A stretch of 27,024 nt of DNA from an uncultured Bacilli bacterium (lineage in GTDB: Bacteria > Bacillota_I > Bacilli_A > RF39 > UBA660): the NCBI GenBank assembly GCA_944363755.1, contig CALVVC010000003.1, forward strand, positions 1 to 27,024. The letters are read 5' to 3'. The position numbers and the translations under genes were made by a program. Positions 1 to 8,327 of the stretch are shown here, one piece after another. The notes beneath the pieces were generated by a model that was not told the DNA's origin, searched no databases, and saw only the letters and a list, made by a program, of their open reading frames with translations. Numbering within the stretch: position 1 is the first letter of the stretch; the number at the start of each line of letters is the position of its first letter.

Positions 1-15
1 AAAAATAATAATTTC

Positions 16-45
16 TTGACAAACCTTTCTTTAAACTATTATAAT
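16..45 (+). promoter_or_regulatory. Promoter of rpmH operon
   Basis: A perfect -35 TTGACA (16-21) and perfect -10 TATAAT (40-45) are separated by 18 bp. Transcription would begin near 52, giving a leader of about 25 nt before the GTG start of rpmH. This is the strongest consensus sigma-A-type promoter in the window, as expected for a ribosomal protein gene next to the origin. Confidence 0.9.
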
Positions 46-76
46 AGTGTAGATTTCAAGTCTGGAGGTGTTAATT

Positions 77-205
77 GTGAAAAGAACATATCAACCAAAC
101 CAAAGAAGAAGAGCTAAAAAACATGGTTTCTTTGCTCGTAAAGCAAGTGCTGGTAATATTTTAAATAGTCGTCGTAAGAAAGGACGCAAAGAATTAGTAA
201 AATAA
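77..205 (+). CDS. rpmH: 50S ribosomal protein L34
   Basis: Encodes a 42-residue, very basic protein of the large ribosomal subunit. It begins MKRTYQPNQRRRAKKHGFFA and ends KGRKELVK, the L34 signature; the family is usually about 44 residues, so this one is slightly short. The start is GTG at 77, placed 6 nt after the Shine-Dalgarno GGAGGTG (64-70). It is first in the rpmH-rnpA-yidC-jag cluster, which in Bacilli lies beside dnaA and oriC. A weak hairpin with a T-run follows the stop, so rpmH can be expressed in excess over rnpA. Confidence 0.96.
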   Translation: MKRTYQPNQRRRAKKHGFFARKASAGNILNSRRKKGRKELVK

Positions 206-209
206 AATT

Positions 210-232
210 CACTGTTTTTGCAGTGTTTTTTT
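210..232 (+). terminator. Attenuator/terminator between rpmH and rnpA
   Basis: A 5-bp stem CACTG/CAGTG (210-214, 221-225) with a six-base loop is followed by seven Ts (226-232). The stem is short, so termination is probably partial. It would let more rpmH than rnpA mRNA accumulate while still supplying the downstream genes, which have no separate clear promoter. Confidence 0.6.
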
Positions 233-252
233 AACTTTAGGGACGTGATTAA

Positions 253-579
253 ATGAATAAGAATTATATAGTAAAAGAAAGTAGAATATTTGATGAAGTA
301 ATAGAAACAGGTAAAAAGATAAAAAACCATAATTTTATTATATTCTATAAAGAAAAAGAAGACACTCCTACAAAATATGGTATAACTGTCCCAAAGAAAG
401 TAGGTAAGGCTCACATTAGAAATAATTTAAAAAGAAAAGTAAGAGCAATTATCAGAATATACAACAAAAGCTATGAAAAAAACTATAATTGTATTATAAT
501 TATAAGGAACAGCTGCCTAAATTTATCTTATCAAGAACTATCTAGCAGCTTACAATATTTATTAAATAAAATTAAATAA
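253..579 (+). CDS. rnpA: Ribonuclease P protein component
   Basis: Encodes the 108-residue basic protein subunit of RNase P, which helps the catalytic RNA bind pre-tRNA 5' leaders. The family RNR-type motif is visible at about residues 49-66 (KKVGKAHIRNNLKRKVR), with the usual F-x-x-V start (RIFDEVIETGKKI) in the N-terminal part. Length is normal. The ATG at 253 follows a degenerate Shine-Dalgarno AGGGACGTGAT. The gene lies between rpmH and yidC, its standard place in Bacilli, and its stop codon runs into the yidC ribosome-binding site. Confidence 0.95.
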   Translation: MNKNYIVKESRIFDEVIETGKKIKNHNFIIFYKEKEDTPTKYGITVPKKVGKAHIRNNLKRKVRAIIRIYNKSYEKNYNCIIIIRNSCLNLSYQELSSSLQYLLNKIK

Positions 580-588
580 GGAGTCTAT

Positions 589-1512
589 ATGAAAAAATTA
601 AAATCAAAGATAATTATTATAATAATGTTGTTATTTTTATCGACAGGATGTACTACAACACTAGTAGATAAAGATAATAAAGCAGTACAAAATCCAGAAA
701 CAGGTCAATCTTTAACAGAAAATATTTTATGTCAACCCGAAAATGAACAAACAAGAAAGTTATATGAAAAAAATGGTGTAAAATTAAAAGATTTACCAAA
801 ATGTACTGAGTTTACTCCAAGCTCAACTGAGTATGATGGACTATGGACAGGAATATTTGTTAAGCCATTAGCATTTTTAATCTTAACATTAGGTAAATAT
901 ATTGGTTCTTTCGCTATTAGTATTATTATCATTACTATTATAATAAGATTAATATTATTCCCATTTACAAGAAAAATGGCAGTACAAAGTGAGATGATGA
1001 AAAAAGCTTCTCCAGAACTTGCTAGAATACAAAAGAAGTATGAAGGTAAAACAGATCAAGATTCTATGTTAAAACAAAATCAAGAAATGATGATGGTTTA
1101 TAAAAAGTATAATTTTAATCCCTTAACTAGTTGTTTAATTTCTTTTATTCAATTACCTCTATTACTAGCATTCTTAGAAGCTATAAATAGAGTGCCATCT
1201 ATATTTGAAGAAAACTTCTTAGGAATCCAGTTAGGAACAACTCCATTAGTAGGCTTTGGAAGTAATACTTTCTATATGTACATAGTATTAATATTGATAA
1301 TAGGAGCATCTACTATCTTTATGTTTAGAACAACAAATACTCAAGCTAGTGATCCATCAATGAAGATGATGCCTATTATGATGAGTGTAATCATTATTAT
1401 AACTGCATTTTTCATGCCATCTGCATTAGGAATATATTGGTCAGTAGGTAATTTATTCGCTATAATTCAAAATATTGTTGTAAAAAGGGGGATGGAACAT
1501 CATGCTAAATAA
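589..1512 (+). CDS. yidC: Membrane protein insertase YidC/SpoIIIJ family (lipoprotein)
   Basis: Inserts and folds membrane proteins, alone or with SecYEG. The 307-residue product begins with a lipoprotein signal peptide and lipobox LSTGC (Cys21), as in Gram-positive YidC. After an extracytoplasmic stretch (22-86) come five predicted membrane segments starting near residues 90, 107, 180, 228 and 262. Arg120 in IIIIRLILFP matches the conserved intramembrane arginine of the hydrophilic groove. A charged cytoplasmic hairpin spans about 128-172. The stretch before the first core helix is about 65 residues and contains Cys48 and Cys72, longer than I expect for Bacillus SpoIIIJ. The gene overlaps jag by 11 nt. 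Confidence 0.95.
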   Translation: MKKLKSKIIIIIMLLFLSTGCTTTLVDKDNKAVQNPETGQSLTENILCQPENEQTRKLYEKNGVKLKDLPKCTEFTPSSTEYDGLWTGIFVKPLAFLILTLGKYIGSFAISIIIITIIIRLILFPFTRKMAVQSEMMKKASPELARIQKKYEGKTDQDSMLKQNQEMMMVYKKYNFNPLTSCLISFIQLPLLLAFLEAINRVPSIFEENFLGIQLGTTPLVGFGSNTFYMYIVLILIIGASTIFMFRTTNTQASDPSMKMMPIMMSVIIIITAFFMPSALGIYWSVGNLFAIIQNIVVKRGMEHHAK

Positions 1513-2110
1513 ACATGAATATACAGGTAAAACATATGAAGAAGCCTTAAATAAAGCTAAGTTAGATTTACAAGAACTTGAAGAAAACTTAATAATAAAT
1601 ACCAAAGAAGAAAAGAAAACTTTACTATCTAAAAAAGTAGAAATAGAAGTAATAGAGAAAAGAGAAGTAAAAGATTACATAAAAAAAACAATCAAAAGTC
1701 TTTTAAAAGATATGGGCTTTGATGTAGATATAGAAATAACAATGAATAATGATACCCCAACATACCGTTTATATTCTACTAATGATGCCTTATTAATAGG
1801 AAAAGATGGTAAAAATCTAAAAGCTCTAACAACAGTAGTAAATGCAATTATTACAAAAGATATAAGCACCAATTATCGTTTCTTAATAGATGTAAGTGAC
1901 TATAAAGAAAAAAATGATAGAAGAATAGAAAAACTTGCAAAAAGTATTGCAAGAGAAGTAAAAGCTACTAAAGTTGAAGTTAAAATGGATTCAATGAACT
2001 CATATCAAAGAAGACTTGTTCATAATATTTTAAATAATAATAAATATGTCTATACAGAAAGTGTAGGAGAAGAACCTAATCGCTCAGTTGTTATAAAACC
2101 ACGCGACTAG
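1502..2110 (+). CDS. jag: RNA-binding protein Jag/KhpB (KH and R3H domains)
   Basis: A cytoplasmic single-stranded RNA-binding protein linked to cell elongation and division in Gram-positives (Jag/KhpB/EloR). The 202 residues divide into a Jag-N domain (1-50, with YTGKTYEEALNKA), a KH domain with its GKDGKN loop at 100-105, and an R3H domain at about 138-202 with the R170xxxH174 signature. The linker between Jag-N and KH is short. The ATG lies inside the end of yidC, so translation is probably coupled. The last codons form part of the terminator hairpin. Confidence 0.94.
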   Translation: MLNKHEYTGKTYEEALNKAKLDLQELEENLIINTKEEKKTLLSKKVEIEVIEKREVKDYIKKTIKSLLKDMGFDVDIEITMNNDTPTYRLYSTNDALLIGKDGKNLKALTTVVNAIITKDISTNYRFLIDVSDYKEKNDRRIEKLAKSIAREVKATKVEVKMDSMNSYQRRLVHNILNNNKYVYTESVGEEPNRSVVIKPRD

Positions 2111-2118
2111 GTTTTTTT
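2073..2118 (+). terminator. Terminator overlapping the end of jag
   Basis: Two alternative hairpins feed the same seven-T run (2112-2118). The longer pairs 2073-2083 with 2103-2113 (11 positions, one mismatch). The shorter pairs AAAACC (2095-2100) with GGTTTT (2110-2115) around a 9-nt loop. Both lie largely inside the jag coding sequence. Confidence 0.75.
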
Positions 2119-2158
2119 GTCAAATTTTGACTAATTTTAAAAACTTCTTCTTTTAATC

Positions 2159-2187
2159 TTTACAGTATCAAAAAATATCAATATAAT
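2159..2187 (+). promoter_or_regulatory. Promoter of the coiled-coil/mnmE/mnmG/rsmG operon
   Basis: TTTACA (2159-2164), a 17-bp spacer and a perfect TATAAT (2182-2187) lie 33 bp upstream of the ATG at 2220. No other good promoter is seen before rsmG ends, so this probably drives all four genes. Confidence 0.8.
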
Positions 2188-2219
2188 AATAAGACTGAAA
2201 AGAGAAAGGAAGGTGTTAT

Positions 2220-2960
2220 ATGCAAGAAATAGTTGCAGATACAATAAATGATTTAGAATTTTTAAAGTTACAATTAACTACCGAAATAGATATTATAAAA
2301 AGTGGAATAAATAATCTAAAAGAATTAGAAACAGTAAAAAAATATATTGAGTTAAATAAAAAAATAGATAAAACTTCTAATATAATAAAATCAATAGAAT
2401 TAATAAAAAAAGTAGAAGAATTAAAGAATACTTATACTGAAGTAAAACAATATGATGAAATTCCAATAACTATAGAATATTATGAAAAAAAATTAGAGTT
2501 TCTTAATAATTTAACATCAGTAAATAATGTTATTTATAGTAAGGAAGAAGAAGATAAATTTCTATATTCTTCTAAAACTGCTTTAAAAAACTTAATTAAG
2601 TTAAAGAAAAAAGAAGGATTAAATACAATAACTACTTTAGAAGAATTCAATAATTATATAAATACTGTTAGAAAATCTTTACAAACTTACAAAGTATATG
2701 AAACAGATAAAGTAGTAGATGAAATACTTAGTTTTAAAGTGTATGAAAATCCTAGAAATTATAATATAAAGAATGTAACAAAACTACCATCTATAACATT
2801 TGAATATTTAAATGAGCATGATAATTTAACAGAAAGAGAACAAGAAGCTTTCTTTGGAACAGAAGTTTATAAAGATTTAGGTATATCTAAAGAAAAAGAA
2901 AAAGTAAAAAGAATAGGAGCAAGGAAAAATGCAAGATACCATAGTAGCAATTTCAACTAA
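2220..2960 (+). CDS. Unrecognised coiled-coil protein upstream of mnmE
   Basis: I do not recognise this 246-residue protein. It has no signal peptide or membrane segment, so it should be cytoplasmic. Residues 1-75 are heptad-rich, Lys/Glu/Ile-rich and probably coiled coil. The middle (120-165) is also helical and charged. The C-terminal part (about 190-246) has more defined features (PSITFEYLNEHDNLTEREQEAFFGTEVYKDLG) and ends very basic. The start has a good Shine-Dalgarno (AAGGAAGGTG) and a consensus promoter. The last 32 nt overlap the start of mnmE in another frame, so the two are probably translationally coupled. In Bacillus, jag is normally followed directly by mnmE, so this is a lineage-specific addition. 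Function unknown. Confidence 0.85.
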   Translation: MQEIVADTINDLEFLKLQLTTEIDIIKSGINNLKELETVKKYIELNKKIDKTSNIIKSIELIKKVEELKNTYTEVKQYDEIPITIEYYEKKLEFLNNLTSVNNVIYSKEEEDKFLYSSKTALKNLIKLKKKEGLNTITTLEEFNNYINTVRKSLQTYKVYETDKVVDEILSFKVYENPRNYNIKNVTKLPSITFEYLNEHDNLTEREQEAFFGTEVYKDLGISKEKEKVKRIGARKNARYHSSNFN

Positions 2961-4284
2961 ATTAGGAGTAGGAGCCATTTCAATTATAAGAGTAAGTGGT
3001 AATAATGCTATTCCTTTAGTAAATAAAGTATTTAGAGGAAAAGATTTAACAAAAGTAGATTCTCATACTATAAACTATGGCTTTATTAATGATGGAATAG
3101 AAGATATAGATGAAGTATTAGTATCAGTAATGAAAGCCCCTAAAACCTTTACAAGAGAAGATATTGTAGAGATTAATTGTCATGGAGGTATTTATACTAC
3201 TTTAAAAATTCTTGATTTATTAATAGAAGAGGGAGCAAGAAGAGCAGAAAAAGGTGAGTTTACAAAAAGAGCTTTTTTAAATGGTAGAATAGATTTAACT
3301 GAAGCAGAAGCAGTAATGGATTTAATAGAAAGTAAGACAGATAATAGTAGAAAATTAGCTTTATCATCTCTAGAAGGTAATTTAAAAAAATATATAACTA
3401 GTTTTAGAAATAAATTAAAACATATTCTAGCCAATATAGAAGTTAATATCGACTATCCTGAGTATTATGATATAGAAGAAGTTACAAAAAAGGAGTTAAA
3501 AGAAGTAATAAAAAGTCTTGAAAAAGACTTAAAGAATTTAGTAACAAAGTCAGAAGAAAGACAGATTATTAAAAATGGTATAAAAACTATAATTATAGGA
3601 AGACCTAATGTAGGAAAGAGTAGTATTTTAAATAGATTTTTAAAAGAAGATAAAGCCATTGTTACAGATATTGAAGGAACAACAAGAGATATTGTTGAAG
3701 GAAGTATTATCTTTGATGGAATAGAATTATCTTTAATTGATACTGCAGGAATAAGAGAAACAGATAACTTAGCTGAAAAAATAGGGGTAGAGAAGAGTAT
3801 ATCTTTAATAGATAAAGCTAACCTTATTATAGTAGTATTAAATTCTAGTGAAGAATTAACCAATAATGATAAGTTTATCTTAGATAAAGTAAAAGATAAA
3901 AATCCAATCATAGTTTTAAATAAAAACGATTTAAAAGCTAAAATAGATAAATCTAAGTTAGACTTTAAACATATTGTAAGTACTAATACTAATACGCAAG
4001 ATGGAATAGATTCTTTAAAAGATGAAATAAAGAGTATGTTTAAATTAGAAGAAATAAATGAAGATGATTACACTTACCTTGCTAATGAAAGACAATTAAG
4101 TCTTGCCAAACAAGCTCTTAAGAGTTTAAGAGATGCTAAAAACAGTTTAGAAAGTGATGAACCTGTTGATATAATAGAAATAGACCTAAAAGAAGTATTT
4201 GATATACTAGGTTCTATTACAGGAGAAAGTTATAGTGATGAACTATTAGATGAGTTATTTGCAAATTTCTGTGTAGGAAAATAA
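2929..4284 (+). CDS. mnmE: tRNA modification GTPase MnmE (TrmE)
   Basis: With MnmG, builds the 5-carboxymethylaminomethyl group on U34 of certain tRNAs, using GTP hydrolysis. The 451 residues show the N-terminal tetrahydrofolate-binding domain (1-118), a helical domain, and an inserted Ras-like G domain: G1 GRPNVGKS (224-231), G2 TTRD (251-254), G3 DTAG (271-274), G4 NKND (331-334). The C-terminus is FCVGK with the essential Cys at 448, a conservative variant of the usual C(I/L)GK. The ATG at 2929 lies inside the preceding gene. mnmG follows after 18 nt. Confidence 0.97.
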   Translation: MQDTIVAISTKLGVGAISIIRVSGNNAIPLVNKVFRGKDLTKVDSHTINYGFINDGIEDIDEVLVSVMKAPKTFTREDIVEINCHGGIYTTLKILDLLIEEGARRAEKGEFTKRAFLNGRIDLTEAEAVMDLIESKTDNSRKLALSSLEGNLKKYITSFRNKLKHILANIEVNIDYPEYYDIEEVTKKELKEVIKSLEKDLKNLVTKSEERQIIKNGIKTIIIGRPNVGKSSILNRFLKEDKAIVTDIEGTTRDIVEGSIIFDGIELSLIDTAGIRETDNLAEKIGVEKSISLIDKANLIIVVLNSSEELTNNDKFILDKVKDKNPIIVLNKNDLKAKIDKSKLDFKHIVSTNTNTQDGIDSLKDEIKSMFKLEEINEDDYTYLANERQLSLAKQALKSLRDAKNSLESDEPVDIIEIDLKEVFDILGSITGESYSDELLDELFANFCVGK

Positions 4285-4302
4285 GAAAAGAAGTGATAAA
4301 AG

Positions 4303-6159
4303 ATGAATTATGAAGTAATTGTTGTAGGAGGAGGCCATGCTGGTATAGAAGCCTCTTTATCATGTGCAAGACTTAAGCACAAGACTCTTTTAGTAACAGG
4401 AAATATAAATAATATTGCTGATATGCCATGTAATCCATCAATTGGAGGACCTGCTAAAGGAATAGTAGTAAGAGAAATAGATGCCTTAGGTGGCGAAATG
4501 GCTAAAAATACTGATAAGAGTTCTTTACAAATGAAAATGTTAAATACTAAAAAAGGTCCAGCCGTTCGTGCTTTGCGTGCCCAAGCAGATAAAGTTATCT
4601 ATAAAAAAGAAATGTTAAAGACCCTAAATAGCCAAGATAACTTAGATATTAAAGAAGGCTTAGTAAAGGAACTTATTATAAAAGATAATAGAGTAGGTGG
4701 AGTTATTCTAGAAGATGGTGAAGAAATTTCTGCTAAAGCTGTAATCTTAACAACAGGAACTTACTTAAAAGGAACAATACTAGTGGGTGATAAAAAGACT
4801 AAAGGTGGCCCTCATGGTGAAAAAGCTAGTAATTATTTAAGTCCTTTCTTAAAAAAATTAGGCTTTAATATCTTAAGACTAAAAACAGGAACTCCTCCCC
4901 GTATTGAAAAAAGAAGTGTTGACTTTTCTAAAATGCAAGAAGAATTAGGAAGTAGTGAAGATATAACTTTCTCATATGATAATACTACCGCTCTTGCCTA
5001 TAAATACAGGCTACCTTGTCATTTAATTTATACAAACGAAACAACTCATAAAATAATCAAAGAACATCTTAATGAATCTAGTATGTATGGTGGCTATGTT
5101 GAAGGAGTAGGTCCGAGATACTGTCCATCTATTGAAGACAAAGTAGTACGTTTTAGTGATAAAGAACGTCATCAATTATTCTTAGAGCCTGAAAGTATTT
5201 ATTATGATGATTTATATTTACAAGGATTTTCAACAAGTATGCCTCACTATGTTCAAGAACAAATGGTCCATAGTCTTAAAGGCCTAGAAAATGCTAAAAT
5301 ATTAAAATATGCTTATGCTATAGAATATGATGCCATTGACTCAAGACAAATTAAACCAACTCTAGAAACAAAAATAATTGAAAATCTTTATACTGCCGGT
5401 CAAATAAATGGAACAAGTGGTTATGAAGAAGCCGCAGGTCAAGGTTTAATTGCAGGAATTAATGCTTCTCTAAAGTTAGAAAATAAAAATCCTTTAATCT
5501 TAAAACGTAATGAGTCATATATAGGAGTCTTAATCGATGATCTTGTAACCAAAGGAGTAAAGGATCCATATCGTCTTCTTACTTCTCGAGCAGAGTATCG
5601 TCTTTTACTAAGAGACGATAATGCTGATTTAAGACTAAGAGAATATGGACATAAAATAGGATTAATTAAAGATGATATTTATAATAATTTCTTAAAGAAA
5701 AAACAAGATATAGAAGATTTAACTAATCTTTTAAAAGAAACTAAAATTACTCCAAAGAATGAAATAAATAATATTTTAATAAAATTAAATACATCGCCAC
5801 TTAAAGATGGTATAACTTTATATGATTTATTAAAAAGACCTGAATTATCTATAGAAGATTTAACTAATTTTATAAAACTAAATTACTCTAAAGAAGTTTT
5901 AAAAGAAGTAGAGATAAATATTAAATATGAAGGATATATCAAAAAATCTATGGAAGAAGCAAAAAAAATGTTAGAACTTGAAAATAAAACAATACCAGAA
6001 GATATAAATTACCAAGATATTCCTAATATTGCTAGTGAAGCTAAAGAAAAATTAGAAAATATTAGACCTATAACTTTAGGTCAAGCTAGCAGAATTAGTG
6101 GTGTAAATCCATCAGATATCGCTATTATTTCTGTTTATTTAAAGAAAAGAGGAATCTAA
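4303..6159 (+). CDS. mnmG: tRNA uridine-5-carboxymethylaminomethyl modification enzyme MnmG (GidA)
   Basis: The FAD- and NADH-dependent partner of MnmE in wobble-uridine modification. The 618-residue protein opens with the FAD-binding Rossmann motif GGGHAGIEAS (9-18). It has the conserved CNPSIGGPAKG segment (Cys43), TGTPPRI, the CPSIEDKVVRF block and GYEEAAGQGLIAGINA near the second dinucleotide region, followed by the helical C-terminal domain that contacts MnmE. Length is typical. The stop codon is immediately followed by the rsmG start. Confidence 0.97.
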   Translation: MNYEVIVVGGGHAGIEASLSCARLKHKTLLVTGNINNIADMPCNPSIGGPAKGIVVREIDALGGEMAKNTDKSSLQMKMLNTKKGPAVRALRAQADKVIYKKEMLKTLNSQDNLDIKEGLVKELIIKDNRVGGVILEDGEEISAKAVILTTGTYLKGTILVGDKKTKGGPHGEKASNYLSPFLKKLGFNILRLKTGTPPRIEKRSVDFSKMQEELGSSEDITFSYDNTTALAYKYRLPCHLIYTNETTHKIIKEHLNESSMYGGYVEGVGPRYCPSIEDKVVRFSDKERHQLFLEPESIYYDDLYLQGFSTSMPHYVQEQMVHSLKGLENAKILKYAYAIEYDAIDSRQIKPTLETKIIENLYTAGQINGTSGYEEAAGQGLIAGINASLKLENKNPLILKRNESYIGVLIDDLVTKGVKDPYRLLTSRAEYRLLLRDDNADLRLREYGHKIGLIKDDIYNNFLKKKQDIEDLTNLLKETKITPKNEINNILIKLNTSPLKDGITLYDLLKRPELSIEDLTNFIKLNYSKEVLKEVEINIKYEGYIKKSMEEAKKMLELENKTIPEDINYQDIPNIASEAKEKLENIRPITLGQASRISGVNPSDIAIISVYLKKRGI

Positions 6160-6807
6160 ATGAATAAAGAAGAGTTTATAAAAGAAGTAGAATCTTTAGA
6201 TTTGAAAGTAACAGATAAAGAGTTAGAAAAGTTAGATATAATTTATAATACTTTAGTAGAAACAAATAAAAGTATGAATTTAACGAGAATAACCGAAAAA
6301 AAAGATGTATATCTAAAACACTTTTATGATAGTTTAACTCTAGCAAAAGTATATGATTTATCTAAAGTAAATACTTTATGTGACATTGGAACAGGAGCAG
6401 GTTTTCCTGGACTAATTTTAAAAATATTTTATCCTAATTTGGAAGTAACTCTAGTAGATTCTCTTTTAAAAAGAGTAAATTATCTTAATAACTTAATAGA
6501 TAGTTTACATCTAACAAATATTAAAGCTTATCATATTAGAGCAGAAGATTTAATAAAAAAAGGTAAAAAATTTGATATAGTGACAGCAAGAGCAGTCGCT
6601 TCCCTACAAAAACTTCTTTTATGGACAATGCCTTTAGTTAATCAAAATGGTAGTTTTCTTGCTATGAAAGGCAATGTAGAAGAAGAATTAAATCTTGCTA
6701 AAGATATAATGAAAAAGAATAATTGGTATATTAATAAGAAAGAGATATTTACCTTGCCAAGTAAAGAGGATATAAGAACAATTTTAGAAATTAAAAATAA
6801 AGCCTAG
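6160..6807 (+). CDS. rsmG: 16S rRNA (guanine-527-N7) methyltransferase RsmG (GidB)
   Basis: Methylates G527 of 16S rRNA using S-adenosylmethionine; loss in other bacteria gives low-level streptomycin resistance. The 215-residue protein has an N-terminal helical part with NKSMNLTRI, the SAM-binding loop DIGTGAGFPGLILKI (about residues 72-86), and the later VTARAVASLQKLL segment. Length and position after mnmG are standard. The ATG starts directly after the mnmG TAA. No convincing terminator follows, so some read-through into noc is possible. Confidence 0.95.
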   Translation: MNKEEFIKEVESLDLKVTDKELEKLDIIYNTLVETNKSMNLTRITEKKDVYLKHFYDSLTLAKVYDLSKVNTLCDIGTGAGFPGLILKIFYPNLEVTLVDSLLKRVNYLNNLIDSLHLTNIKAYHIRAEDLIKKGKKFDIVTARAVASLQKLLLWTMPLVNQNGSFLAMKGNVEEELNLAKDIMKKNNWYINKKEIFTLPSKEDIRTILEIKNKA

Positions 6808-6824
6808 CAAACTAGTACAATTAA

Positions 6825-6833
6825 TGATATAAT
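6825..6833 (+). promoter_or_regulatory. Extended -10 promoter of noc
   Basis: A TGATATAAT extended -10 (6825-6833) precedes noc by 40 bp. The -35 position (6805-6810, TAGCAA) is poor and overlaps the rsmG stop codon. The extended -10 probably compensates. Confidence 0.6.
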
Positions 6834-6873
6834 GAGATTAGTAGAAAAGTAAAAAGAATAAAGAGGGATGCAT

Positions 6874-8292
6874 ATGGATAATAAAGAAAATGAAGTAGTT
6901 TATTTACATTTAGATGATATAATTCCAAATAGATTTCAGCCAAGACAAGTCTTTGATGAAAAAGCTTTAAAAGAATTAGCAGTATCTATCAAAGAACATG
7001 GTGTTATTCAACCAATTATTGTTAGAAACATTGGAAACAAATACGAAATAATAGCAGGAGAACGCCGTTATAAAGCATCTGCTATGGCAGGACTTACAAC
7101 TATACCTGCAATCATTCGCAATTTAGATGATAAAGAAAGTAGTAAAGTAGCACTTCTTGAAAACTTACAACGAAAAAACTTAAATCCTATAGAAGAAGCA
7201 AAGACATATCAAAAGATTCTTGAACTAGATCAAATGACTCAAGAAGAACTTGCCAAAACTATGGGAAAAAGTCAAAGCGCCGTTGCTAACAAACTACGTT
7301 TACTTGCTTTAACAGATGAAGTACAAGATGCTCTTTTAAAAGACCAAATATCTGAACGTCATGCAAGAGCACTACTAAATGCTAATAATGCTGAACTTCA
7401 AAAGCAATTATTAAAAGAAGTTATAGATAAGAAAATGACTGTAAGAGAATTAGAGGAAAAAATAAAACCTAAAGAAGAGATAACAAAAAGTGACATTGAT
7501 AATTTATTAAATCCAACTCCAGTAAGTGCCACTATTCCTCAAACAGATTCTTTAGGAGTTAAACTTAATAATAATTCTAATCCTAATAATGATTTTAATA
7601 CAAGTGTAGGAATAGATTATTCAACTCCCCCATCTTTTATTGATTATGACATACCAAATATAAATGATAATTTAGAAAGTACTGCTAATAAATCTATTAA
7701 TATTGATGAAATAAAAGATAATGCCAAAGATATTAATGTAGAAAAACCTTCAGTAGATGTCAATGAATTCTTAAAAGTTGAACCTAAAGAAGAGAAAAAA
7801 GAAGAAGAAAACAATTTTAAATTTTTCTCACCAGTAGAAGAAATAAAAGATGACTCTAAAGAGAATGAATCATCAACAGTAGCCTTTGCTACTCCTGCTC
7901 CAATAAATGATACCTTCATCAATGACAATCCTTTTAACTTAGGGAAAGAGACTAAAGATATCAAAGATTCTACTAGTACTTCTATGGATACTTTATTAGC
8001 AGGAGTAAATACTAATGATAATAAAGAAAAAGACCAATCAACAGTTCCTAGTATAAATACTTTTAACAATCCTTTCGCTAGTAATCCTATCTTTAGTGAT
8101 AACATTAAGAAAATAGAAGAACAACAAGAAGCTAATAAACCAAAATATACACTAAATGAATCTATAAATTTAATAAGAGAAACGATAAAAAGAGTAGAAG
8201 AATCTGGTTTTAAAGTAGATGAAGAAGAAATGGACCTTATTAATAACTATCAGATAACTATTAAAATATCTAAAGAAAATAATCAAGGCTAA
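6874..8292 (+). CDS. noc: Nucleoid occlusion protein Noc (ParB/CTPase family), with long disordered linker
   Basis: A ParB-family DNA-binding protein that in Bacillus blocks division over the nucleoid. The 472 residues comprise the ParB/CTPase N domain (8-120, GERRYKA at 62-68), a helix-turn-helix (about 120-170), a low-complexity linker (about 200-423) and a C-terminal domain (424-472, RETIKRVEESGFKVDEEEMD then YQITIKI) resembling the Noc dimerisation end. At the four residues known to separate ParB from Noc specificity it has Q134, K140, A145, R162: three are Noc-like. Noc is normally about 285 residues, so the linker is hugely expanded. I chose ATG 6874 over 6868 because AGAGGG (6862-6867) touches the earlier ATG but is 6 nt from the later one. 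An in-frame stop at 6859-6861 prevents any longer N-terminus. Confidence 0.88.
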   Translation: MDNKENEVVYLHLDDIIPNRFQPRQVFDEKALKELAVSIKEHGVIQPIIVRNIGNKYEIIAGERRYKASAMAGLTTIPAIIRNLDDKESSKVALLENLQRKNLNPIEEAKTYQKILELDQMTQEELAKTMGKSQSAVANKLRLLALTDEVQDALLKDQISERHARALLNANNAELQKQLLKEVIDKKMTVRELEEKIKPKEEITKSDIDNLLNPTPVSATIPQTDSLGVKLNNNSNPNNDFNTSVGIDYSTPPSFIDYDIPNINDNLESTANKSINIDEIKDNAKDINVEKPSVDVNEFLKVEPKEEKKEEENNFKFFSPVEEIKDDSKENESSTVAFATPAPINDTFINDNPFNLGKETKDIKDSTSTSMDTLLAGVNTNDNKEKDQSTVPSINTFNNPFASNPIFSDNIKKIEEQQEANKPKYTLNESINLIRETIKRVEESGFKVDEEEMDLINNYQITIKISKENNQG

Positions 8293-8316
8293 AAGTAGAG
8301 TTAAATCTACTTTTTT
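8291..8316 (+). terminator. Terminator of noc
   Basis: A 9-bp perfect stem AAAAGTAGA/TCTACTTTT (8291-8299, 8306-8314) with a 6-nt loop runs into six Ts (8311-8316). It begins within the noc stop codon. Confidence 0.9.
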
Positions 8317-8327
8317 AGATAAAATTC

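Noticed and set aside
66..84. Palindromic DnaA box or origin sequence at the left edge
   Set aside because: The 76 bp before rpmH contain only the promoter and ribosome-binding site. No TTATCCACA-like box is seen, so the origin is presumably outside the window.
6868..6873. ATG at 6868 as the noc start
   Set aside because: The Shine-Dalgarno AGAGGG ends directly at this ATG, leaving no spacing; the next in-frame ATG at 6874 is correctly spaced.
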